NCBI GenBank assembly: GCA_029858035.1
Contig: JAOUFU010000003.1
Span: forward strand, 1 to 36,838
Direction of reading: 5' to 3'
Length of the DNA: 36,838 nucleotides
Source of the DNA: Phycisphaerae bacterium
GTDB lineage: Bacteria > Planctomycetota > Phycisphaerae > Sedimentisphaerales > Anaerobacaceae
This document shows positions 6,694 to 13,433 of this stretch, piece by piece (the first letter of the stretch is position 1; each line of letters opens with the position of its first letter). Below the pieces are notes generated by a model, which saw only the letters and a list, made by a program, of their open reading frames with translations, did not search any database and had not been told where the DNA came from. The position numbers were made by a program, and so were the translations under genes.

Positions 6694-7866
6694 TCATGCT
6701 CCTTTTAAAAAAGTTACTCTCAACTCGTCTGCCTTGAGCGTTGCCTTTTCGACATCCAGCAGGCTTAGTGCACTTGGAAGCAGGATGTCTCGTCGGTAGT
6801 TACCTATTTGGATGGTCAGTTGATGGGCGTTTTTGAGGATATTGACCTCGGCCTTTTTCACGAATGGCAGCTTCAAAACCAGGACATAGGCCTGTTTATC
6901 CCTGATGATTTTTTGAGGCCTTTGGTCACAGTAGACTTTTGTGGGATCCTGGCCGCTGTAGATGTCTCGTCCGAGCTGAACCAGCAGCTTTCGTCCTACT
7001 ATCTCCGATCGCATCAGCTTGCTTTGTAAGACGGGTAGCGGTGAGAAGATGCTTTCCATTTTGGCCATGTACCCGCGTTGCGATTTTCGCCAGGTGGAGA
7101 AATACGAATCAGTGACTTCATCCGGCAAAATCCTGTTTGCGATCACGCAGTCGACGGGGTACCCGTACAGATTCAGGTACGTATAGGCCCGCTGTGTCTC
7201 TTCCAGCACGATCTTCTCAGGATTCAGGACAATACGAACCGAGGTTGTTCCGGGTTCTGCCAGCGTTTCCTTCAATGCCCCGACGTTATCATAGAGCTGC
7301 TGGATAGAGGCGTATACAGAGTCTTCCGGGATAGGGATGGACATTATCTTCTTCTTCCTCATCGCCCGGAGGGTCTTTGCGATCTTCCTCTCGACGGGAA
7401 AGAACTTCTGCATCCACCAACGTGCGACCTCCGGCATACTCAACAATTGCAAAGTCTGCCCCGTTGGTGCACAGTCAACGATAAGGCAGTCATACGTCCC
7501 CGACTGATGTGCTTTATGAATATGGAACAACCCAAACAGCTCATCCAGGCCGGGCAGAATAGCCATTTCCTCAGCGAGGATGTCGTCAACGCCGGTGGAC
7601 CTGAAGAAAGAGGCCATGTAGTTCTGAATTGTCTGCCAGTTGGCGGTAATCTCTTCAAGGACGTTGACCTCTTGTGCCCAGAGGTTGTCGCTGATCCTGG
7701 TGGGAGAATTGCCTAACTGCACATCAAAGCTATCGCCCAGGCTATGCGCGGCATCCGTGCTGATAACCAGCGTTTTGTGGCCGAGCTGGGCTGTGCGGGT
7801 TGCAGTTGCCGCAGCGATGGTAGTCTTGCCCACGCCGCCCTTGCCTGTAAAGAGTATGATTCTCAT
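6694..7866 (-). CDS. ArsA/Get3-family ATPase with C-terminal HSP20-like domain
   Basis: The product is 390 residues from the Met that begins MRIILFTGKGGVGKTT. The longer frame to 7938 adds 24 atypical residues. The deviant Walker A GKGGVGKT (8-15), the ISTDAAHSLGD switch region and the VDCAPTGQTLQLL segment define the ArsA/GET3 family. There is a single ATPase domain rather than the two of classical plasmid ArsA. The last 75 residues (LKLPFVKKAEVNILK, then TIQIGNYRRDILLP) match the HSP20-like domain found at the end of many bacterial ArsA homologues. No arsenite pump or arsR is nearby, so a protein-targeting or chaperone-like role is at least as likely as arsenical resistance. Confidence 0.9.
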   Translation of the reverse strand: MRIILFTGKGGVGKTTIAAATATRTAQLGHKTLVISTDAAHSLGDSFDVQLGNSPTRISDNLWAQEVNVLEEITANWQTIQNYMASFFRSTGVDDILAEEMAILPGLDELFGLFHIHKAHQSGTYDCLIVDCAPTGQTLQLLSMPEVARWWMQKFFPVERKIAKTLRAMRKKKIMSIPIPEDSVYASIQQLYDNVGALKETLAEPGTTSVRIVLNPEKIVLEETQRAYTYLNLYGYPVDCVIANRILPDEVTDSYFSTWRKSQRGYMAKMESIFSPLPVLQSKLMRSEIVGRKLLVQLGRDIYSGQDPTKVYCDQRPQKIIRDKQAYVLVLKLPFVKKAEVNILKNAHQLTIQIGNYRRDILLPSALSLLDVEKATLKADELRVTFLKGA

Positions 7867-8008
7867 TTGTTTTCTTTTCAAAGTATGTCTAACCTCAATT
7901 TTACAGAACTCATTTACGCCAAACCGGCGCCTCAGCAAACGATCTATTTTACAGCAATATCAGGTTTTATGTAACGGTCTTTCTTCAGCAGGTTTCTGCC
8001 CAACCGGC

Positions 8009-8029
8009 AAAAACAGGTTTTGAGCCTGT
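8009..8029 (-). terminator. Weak intrinsic terminator candidate after the ECF/DUF6768 operon
   Basis: On the minus strand, ACAGG, a 7-base loop and CCTGT are followed by a run of T. It begins at the stop codon of the last DUF6768-like gene. The stem is only 5 base pairs, so confidence is modest. Confidence 0.4.
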
Positions 8030-8397
8030 CAAGACTTCTCCGCAATAGAGTCGGCTAACTCTGCGATGCGAAGTTCGAGCCTTTTTATTTCCCGCTTTAT
8101 GCTGTTTCTGTGTACCGCCTGCCACGAGAAAACCTTTGCTGCAGCATATAGTTGGATGCAACAAACAAAAAAAGCAGCATACATAATCTGGAATTTGGTC
8201 AGGTCGGCCCTGAAGAATTGGATGGCACTGAAAACAGCCAGTGTGGCATAGGTGCCGCACCATATAAAGACAAGAATTGCAGTGGATCGCATTTTTCTAC
8301 TGTAGAAATCCCTTGCCATTGACCATAGTGTGTCTTCTTTCGTGTCATCGTATTCTTCGGGACTGTCTATTATTTTTTTTATCTGTTCGTTGTTCAT
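8029..8397 (-). CDS. DUF6768-like two-helix membrane protein (copy 2)
   Basis: The product is 122 residues. The soluble acidic N-terminus (EDTLWSMARDFYSRKMRSTA, 21-40) leads into two membrane helices (about 41-60 and 69-90) and a C-terminal amphipathic helix rich in Arg/Glu. It is clearly paralogous to the next gene upstream: both share LWS/IWS-ARDFY, KMRSTAILV, TKFQIMYAA and IKREI. It is the third gene of an operon headed by an ECF sigma factor. The position and topology suit a membrane regulator of that sigma factor, but no known anti-sigma zinc motif is present, so the role is inferred. Confidence 0.82.
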   Translation of the reverse strand: MNNEQIKKIIDSPEEYDDTKEDTLWSMARDFYSRKMRSTAILVFIWCGTYATLAVFSAIQFFRADLTKFQIMYAAFFVCCIQLYAAAKVFSWQAVHRNSIKREIKRLELRIAELADSIAEKS

Positions 8398-8441
8398 TTT
8401 TTTATTCCTTAATGCTTTTGCTTATGATTATATCCCTTCCA

Positions 8442-8765
8442 TTATTTTTTCAGTTTATTTATTTCCCGTTTGATGCCCTGTCTGTGGATCATCAGCAAGG
8501 CGAAAATCTTCATCAGACAAATGCCATTGAAGCAGCAGATGAAGATGGCGGCGTACATTATCTGGAATTTTGTCTGGTCGGTTTTAAAGAATTTGACGGC
8601 GCTATACGCGGCCGGGACAAAAAAGATGATGGCCCATACCCAGACGAGAATTGCGGTGGAGCGCATCTTTGGGCCGTAGAAGTCCCTTGCTATCGACCAT
8701 ATTGAGTCTTCTTTTGATTCGTTGCAGGTGTCATCGGCGTTTTTTTTGATTTGTTCATCGTTCAT
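8442..8765 (-). CDS. DUF6768-like two-helix membrane protein (copy 1)
   Basis: The product is 107 residues. It has the same plan as its neighbour: a short acidic N-terminal tail, the SIWSIARDFYGPKMRSTA block, two membrane helices with FKTDQTKFQIMYAA between them, and a short basic C-terminus (KREINKLKK). It begins 16 bases after the stop of the ECF sigma gene and is preceded by a GGAG-type site (GGAGAAAAAA). The two paralogues arose by tandem duplication. Copy 1 lacks the C-terminal helical extension of copy 2. It is probably membrane-bound and linked to the sigma factor, with function otherwise unknown. Confidence 0.82.
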   Translation of the reverse strand: MNDEQIKKNADDTCNESKEDSIWSIARDFYGPKMRSTAILVWVWAIIFFVPAAYSAVKFFKTDQTKFQIMYAAIFICCFNGICLMKIFALLMIHRQGIKREINKLKK

Positions 8766-8781
8766 TTTTTTCTCCTTCAGT

Positions 8782-9324
8782 TTATTCGAAATGTTTTTGA
8801 TAAAGCTCTTTGAGCTCTTTTCTTGCCTTTGCCAGCCGGGATTTGACGGTCCCCTTTGGAATTTTCAGGGCGGTGCTTACCTCGGGGACGGTAAGCTGTT
8901 CAAAATAGTACAGGCTGATAACGGCTCTTTTTCTCACGTCTAATTTTTGCAGCAGCTCTTTCAAGCCTGCATCTTTTTTTTCTTTTTGATGATGATTTTT
9001 AATTTCTTCGATGCTTATCTTTTTTATATTTTTATCTTTTTTTATCCAGTCGATTGATTTGTTTGTTGTTATTTTATATGCCCAGGCCTTGAAATTTGCA
9101 GGGTCGTTCAATTTTCTCAATCCTTTTATGATGCCGAGCCAGGTTTCCTGAGTAACGTCCCAGGCTGCCTGTTCGTCGGCGGTCAATCGAAGAGCGTACT
9201 TCCAGAGGCGTTTCTGCCAGCGGCTTACAAGCATTTCCATGGCCCTGGCTCTGCCGTCCTGGGCATCCATCACGAGTATTTCATCAACAAGTTGGTCAAC
9301 CGACCTGTCCATTCTATCTATCAT
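8782..9324 (-). CDS. ECF-type RNA polymerase sigma factor
   Basis: The product is 180 residues, typical for ECF factors with only regions 2 and 4. Region 2 is visible as AAWDVTQETWLGIIKGLRKL and NFKAWAYKITTNKSIDWIKK (about 52-95). Region 4 has RAVISLYYFEQLTVPEVSTAL with the helix-turn-helix ending in GTVKSRLAKARKEL (about 132-173). It directs RNA polymerase to a specific promoter set. The next two genes are paired membrane proteins, probably part of the same sensing unit. No strong Shine-Dalgarno sequence precedes either candidate start (Met1 or Met5). Confidence 0.94.
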   Translation of the reverse strand: MIDRMDRSVDQLVDEILVMDAQDGRARAMEMLVSRWQKRLWKYALRLTADEQAAWDVTQETWLGIIKGLRKLNDPANFKAWAYKITTNKSIDWIKKDKNIKKISIEEIKNHHQKEKKDAGLKELLQKLDVRKRAVISLYYFEQLTVPEVSTALKIPKGTVKSRLAKARKELKELYQKHFE

Positions 9325-9426
9325 AGTCTATTATCAGGGGCGAGCGGTTCATTTTTTTTCTGAAAAATCTCGTTGTGCTGGAATCGCGCCCAACCGGTGG
9401 ATTTCGATTGCAAATCCCTTTTTTGC

Positions 9427-9460
9427 TGCTATAGTGGACGAAAACTCGGACCATATAGCA
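9427..9460. repeat. Imperfect inverted repeat between the sigma gene and tRNA-Ser
   Basis: TGCTATA(G)TGG at 9427-9437 pairs with CCATATAGCA at 9451-9460, ten base pairs with a single bulged G and a 13-base spacer. It lies between the divergent ECF gene start (9324) and the tRNA (9486). It could be an operator or a short hairpin. Confidence 0.5.
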
Positions 9461-9485
9461 ATACTAAATAATTGTAAATTGCTTT

Positions 9486-9573
9486 GGAGAGGTGTCGGAG
9501 TGGCTTATCGAGCAGCCTTGGAAAGGCTGTGTAGGGCTTGTCCCTACCGCGGGTTCGAATCCCGCCCTCTCCG
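9486..9573 (+). tRNA. tRNA-Ser (GGA)
   Basis: The acceptor strands are GGAGAGG and CCTCTCC with discriminator G9573. The anticodon stem is CAGCC/GGCTG with loop TTGGAAA, giving anticodon GGA at 9520-9522. A long variable arm (GTAGGG, then CCCTAC) marks a class II tRNA. The T-loop is TTCGAAT. No CCA is encoded. Confidence 0.96.
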
Positions 9574-9677
9574 TTACAACGGATAGGGACGCTGTAAGCT
9601 CTTCTTCGTCAGGTTTTTGCAGTGTATTCTCGATTTTTGCCTTGCCCATTACCGTTGAGCGCGGTCACCGGATTTAC

Positions 9678-10904
9678 TTATGCTTTCAGGCCGGTCAGGT
9701 CGACTTCGAATCCTATGTTTTCCCGGATCACTTCGTCCCAAGTGAGTTTAGTGTTTCTGCCGGCGGCTTCACGGCCCAGGATGGTCGCCAGAGTAGAATT
9801 CACACTCGGTTCGAGAGTCGGGTTATCGTAGATGCCGTTTATAATGGATTTGTGGAAGGTGTCGATATTGCGCTCGGCGCCTCGAGGATAGAGATTTTCC
9901 ACGTCGCCTCCCCGATATCCGGTTTTATTGCCGAGAATCCTGACACGACTTGTATAGCCTGTCTCGAGGTATCCATCCTGTCCCTGCGCGAAACAATCGC
10001 AGCGAAACTCGAACCGGTTTCTCAGATGCTCGCCCCTGTGGTTGAGGATAAGGCCATTGGCAAATTCATAAGTAACCGAGAAGACGTCGTGGGAATCTCC
10101 ATTTGGATTGTTCCGGGCGATGCGGGAACAACCCATAGCACTGACCGGCGGACTTCCTGCAATCCACAGGGCTACGTCGACGGCGTGAATACCTGCGTTG
10201 ACCAGATAGCTGCCGCCCAGGTCGTTATCATTAACCCAAATAAGATTTTGCAGCCGGCTTTCGATGGTTGCGGTCTTCGGCGGGTCGGAAAAACTTTCGT
10301 CGTTATATTCCGAGCTCAACATTGCGATTTTGCCAATCGCACCGGCCTGTACCCTTTTTATGCCTTCGATGTAGAAGGGGTCCGTGCGTGTTTGAAAGTC
10401 GGCCAGAAAGACCTTCTTGTCGGCCGTGGCCTTTTGGCCCATTTTGGAGATTCGCAGACATCCGGGAACGTCACAACCCAACGGCTTGGCAATATACACG
10501 TGACAGCCCGCTTTCACGGCGGCCTCTACATGGTCGGGGAAGCAATAAGGTGGAGTTTCCAGGAATACGGCATCCACTTTACCTGCGAGGAGTTTTTTAT
10601 AGGCGGACAGCCCGGAAAAACACCTTGATTCGGGCACTTTAAATTGTTGGCCCGCGGCTTTGGCCACTTGTTCAAAATAATCCGCCACGGCCGTGATTTG
10701 ATACCCACCGTGTTGTTGGATCATGCCGGCTATCATTCTTCCGCGGCCTCCCAGCCCGATGCAGCCGGCCTCGATGCGGGTATTAGCCTGCGTCCCCCTT
10801 ACAAGAGACGGTTTGATAATCGTAAATGACAGAACGGCCGCCCCCGCACCGGAGAAAAAACCACGACGTGTTATATTAGTTGTTGTATTCTTTGTATTAC
10901 CCAT
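9678..10904 (-). CDS. Tat-exported Gfo/Idh/MocA-family oxidoreductase
   Basis: The product is 408 residues. The N-terminus carries a twin-arginine signal (TRRGFFSGAG, residues 12-21) and a hydrophobic stretch. A Rossmann fold follows, with GCIGLGGRGRM (about 48-58) and the family's EKP-type motif seen as IAKPLG (about 139-144). The C-terminal part has the catalytic-side sequence NAGIHAVDVALWIAG, with His in the usual HxxD place. Members oxidise or reduce sugars with a tightly bound NAD(P). Exported members in planctomycetes and bacteroidetes are thought to act on periplasmic glycosides. AGAGGGT precedes the ATG. It is second in a two-gene operon behind the GH20-like lipoprotein gene. Confidence 0.92.
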   Translation of the reverse strand: MGNTKNTTTNITRRGFFSGAGAAVLSFTIIKPSLVRGTQANTRIEAGCIGLGGRGRMIAGMIQQHGGYQITAVADYFEQVAKAAGQQFKVPESRCFSGLSAYKKLLAGKVDAVFLETPPYCFPDHVEAAVKAGCHVYIAKPLGCDVPGCLRISKMGQKATADKKVFLADFQTRTDPFYIEGIKRVQAGAIGKIAMLSSEYNDESFSDPPKTATIESRLQNLIWVNDNDLGGSYLVNAGIHAVDVALWIAGSPPVSAMGCSRIARNNPNGDSHDVFSVTYEFANGLILNHRGEHLRNRFEFRCDCFAQGQDGYLETGYTSRVRILGNKTGYRGGDVENLYPRGAERNIDTFHKSIINGIYDNPTLEPSVNSTLATILGREAAGRNTKLTWDEVIRENIGFEVDLTGLKA

Positions 10905-10964
10905 TTTATACCCTCTTTCTTTTATTAAGATTTCTCCTCTGTTTTGCTTAATTTCACGAGCAAG

Positions 10965-11981
10965 TTACCGAAAGCAAATTGTGGCGTATAGTATCGGTTC
11001 AAATTTTGTCAAATCTTTTATAGGAACAGCTCCCCAGGTTGTATTTAAGTGTCCGAGCATTCGGCTGTTTTCAAAGCGCCGGGAATATTCAACGAGCGCT
11101 TTAGTGGCTTCTAATTTTTTCCAGCCGGTCGGCCATACCCGAAAGCCTTTTTTCAAAAACATGGGTATCGATTCGTAGGTATCACGTTTTTCGTAGTGCC
11201 AATCGCAGATTATTATGTCTTTTGGTATCATGTTAATCGCACCGGCGGTGCCGTTGGCACTGGCCTCCCACTTGCCGTAATTAATTTTGCCGGCGTTGAT
11301 TAGACGGTCTCCCCACATAAGCATTTCAATCTTGTGTTTTTTGACCAGACGGTCGTGGTAGTCATTGACGGCTTTGGCGAAAAGCTTTGCCTTGTTTTGG
11401 CCTTTGCAGCGCGGGCAGCTGTCTTCACCTATAAGAAAGACTTCATCCATTCCCACGTGTAAGGCATCGGCTTCAAAAACAAAAATCAGCTCGTCCATCA
11501 GGTCGAATACTATCCGATTGACCTGTGGATGAAGCGGACACCAGCTTCGGCAGTAAATCTGTTCGTTTTTGTCATATTGGCCGAGGGTTTCATCGAATTG
11601 GGGATACTTGACCAATAAAGGAAAAACGTTTTCACGCCACGACTGATGACCCAGGCACTGGAACTGCGGGATTAGGCGGACATTGTGTTTCCTGCATTCA
11701 CCAAGGAGCCTTTTGATGTGCTCTCTTTTGCTCGGGTTTTTTCCCCGCAGCTCCGGATGGGATTCATATTCGTATCCGTAATTTATCTCCGCTATGATGA
11801 CATTAACGCCAAGTTTTGCCAGGTCGCCTACAACTTCGGTAAGCTCCTGGGTCTTGTCCTGAGTTGTCATGAGGACATGTAAACCCCGCCAGTTCGGCGA
11901 TTTTTGTACGGAAGCCGTGCATGATGCGCAAAAAAACGGAAGGATGCATGTTACCAGCAGACAGGATAAAAAATTCTTCAT
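10965..11981 (-). CDS. GH20-like (beta-N-acetylhexosaminidase-related) lipoprotein
   Basis: The product is 338 residues from the ATG at 11979-11981, chosen because AGGAG precedes it and a lipoprotein signal follows (MKNFLSCLLVTCILPFFCASC, lipobox Cys near 21). The longer frame to 12185 is intergenic. The domain is a TIM barrel starting with RGLHVLM, and the strand-4 motif is HVGMDEVF. The adjacent Asp179-Glu180 pair is the catalytic Asp-Glu signature of family GH20. It lacks the N-terminal beta domain common in GH20 enzymes, and I do not recognise the aromatic substrate-pocket signature, so specificity is open. It is transcribed with the Gfo/Idh/MocA gene (60-base gap). Confidence 0.82.
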   Translation of the reverse strand: MKNFLSCLLVTCILPFFCASCTASVQKSPNWRGLHVLMTTQDKTQELTEVVGDLAKLGVNVIIAEINYGYEYESHPELRGKNPSKREHIKRLLGECRKHNVRLIPQFQCLGHQSWRENVFPLLVKYPQFDETLGQYDKNEQIYCRSWCPLHPQVNRIVFDLMDELIFVFEADALHVGMDEVFLIGEDSCPRCKGQNKAKLFAKAVNDYHDRLVKKHKIEMLMWGDRLINAGKINYGKWEASANGTAGAINMIPKDIIICDWHYEKRDTYESIPMFLKKGFRVWPTGWKKLEATKALVEYSRRFENSRMLGHLNTTWGAVPIKDLTKFEPILYATICFR

Positions 11982-12087
11982 GGCGAAATCTCCTAAATCT
12001 GTAATAAGAGTAAGGTTGTTTGCGTAATAGTTTAATTGGCCTGGGTTGTAAGTGCAAGCCCATTTTGCTTGTGAGGATTTGTAAGGA

Positions 12088-12116
12088 TTGACGTGGGCGA
12101 GATTTAAGTATAAAAT
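12088..12116 (+). promoter_or_regulatory. Strong sigma-70-like promoter
   Basis: TTGACG (12088-12093), exactly 17 bases, then TAAAAT (12111-12116). Each box is one base from consensus. It points to the gene at 12217, implying a leader of about 95 bases. It lies in the divergent gap between the two carbohydrate operons. Confidence 0.68.
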
Positions 12117-12216
12117 ACTGCCTTTGAATGTTTTGGCTCCAATGATGTTGGTATTGCTTTTGGAGCGAACCTTAACAGGCAACAATTAGTTTTTACGATT
12201 CTTTTGGAGGTGAAAA

Positions 12217-13194
12217 ATGCCCGCTCTAAATCAAGGCGATAGAGACTATAAAGATAATTCATCAGGATGTGAACAATCCTCTCGTCGTGAATTTCTAAAA
12301 AAGCTGGGAGCTTTGCCTGTTGCTGCGATGGCTGCGGAGCAGGTCGGCAGGGTGTCCTCCGCATGGGCCGGCGAGGCCAAGCTGCCTCGTATAAAATTCG
12401 GGAAGGTGTCGCTTTCCCGACTGGTCTGTGGGGCCAATCCCTTCAATGCCGGTTCACACCTGTCTGTTTTTGTCAACCACCAGATGCGGCAATACTACAC
12501 GCCGGAACAAATCCTTAAGACCCTGCGCAGCTGCCAGGAGGTGGGGATTAATTGCTGGCAGTCCGGCAGTGATAAATATAAAATGTACCGTCGCTTTATC
12601 GACGATGGGGGGAAGATACACTATCTATCCATCAACTCGGATCTGGCAGAGATTGAACCGATAGCAAAAGCCGGCGGATTGGGTATCGCGCATCATGGGG
12701 AAACAACCGACAATTTGTTCAAAGCGGGCAAGCTTGATAAGATTCATGATTTCCTCAAGCGTGTTCGCGATGCGGGTCTTATGGTGGGGGTCTCCACTCA
12801 CATGCCGGCTGTGATAGAGGCCATCGAGGACAAAGGCTGGGACGTGGATTACTATATGGCCTGCGTTTACGAACGCCATCGAAGCGAAGCCGAATTGAAG
12901 AAGCTGTTGGGCCGGGTCCCAATCCCTGTGCCCGAAGTTTATTTACAGGAGGACCCGCCGCGGATGTTCAAGGTGATACGGCAGACAAAGAGGCCGTGTC
13001 TGGCTTTTAAGATTCTGGCGGCGGGGCGACTTTCCGAACGCAAGGCGTGGGTGGAAAAAGCCTTCCGCGAGACGTTCCAATCCATAAAGGAAAACGATGC
13101 GGTTATTGTGGGTATTTACGACCAATATAGCGACCAGCCGGCCGAAGACGCAGAATACACCCGGCGTTTCAGCTCCTTGAGCGGCAAGGCTTGA
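12217..13194 (+). CDS. Tat-exported aldo/keto-reductase-like TIM-barrel protein
   Basis: The product is 325 residues, with TTGGAGG ahead of the ATG. The signal is SSRREFLKKLGALPVAAMAA (21-40), a Tat-type leader. The mature start (IKFGKVSLSRLVCGANPF) and the end (AFKILAAGRL, VEKAFRETFQSIKENDAVIVG) follow the outline of aldo/keto reductases. I do not see the AKR Asp-Tyr-Lys-His tetrad in its usual contexts. It may be a non-reductase relative that binds sugars or another cofactor. Its location in the glycan island and its export suggest work on extracytoplasmic carbohydrate, but that is inference. Confidence 0.78.
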   Translation: MPALNQGDRDYKDNSSGCEQSSRREFLKKLGALPVAAMAAEQVGRVSSAWAGEAKLPRIKFGKVSLSRLVCGANPFNAGSHLSVFVNHQMRQYYTPEQILKTLRSCQEVGINCWQSGSDKYKMYRRFIDDGGKIHYLSINSDLAEIEPIAKAGGLGIAHHGETTDNLFKAGKLDKIHDFLKRVRDAGLMVGVSTHMPAVIEAIEDKGWDVDYYMACVYERHRSEAELKKLLGRVPIPVPEVYLQEDPPRMFKVIRQTKRPCLAFKILAAGRLSERKAWVEKAFRETFQSIKENDAVIVGIYDQYSDQPAEDAEYTRRFSSLSGKA

Positions 13195-13302
13195 GTGGCA
13201 TATCCTTTTCACTAAGCCTGTCCCTTTGTTGTTTTCAGCCCTTCCGTGTTTGATTGCTCTTTTTGTTCAGATAAGTATTTGACACGGGTACACTTAAGAC
13301 AC

Positions 13303-13331
13303 TTGACTTTTTAACGCGAATTTGGCATCAT
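13303..13331 (+). promoter_or_regulatory. Candidate promoter for the GH144-type glucanase gene
   Basis: TTGACT (13303-13308), a 17-base spacer and CATCAT (13326-13331). The -10 box is weak. A second TTGACA-like hexamer occurs about 25 bases upstream. Confidence 0.35.
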
Positions 13332-13433
13332 AAGGATAGAAAAAGGAGGAATGTTGCCATATTTATGTCAAACAGGAAAACTCGACACAAGAGTTCGGAT
13401 ACTCCATTTTATAATTGTCATGGAAAATGAGGG

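Noticed and set aside
7078-7716. 212-codon plus-strand frame
   Set aside because: Antisense to the ArsA-like ATPase. It is open only because of the codon composition of that gene.
9492-10628. 378-codon plus-strand frame
   Set aside because: It begins inside tRNA-Ser and runs antisense to the well-supported Gfo/Idh/MocA gene.
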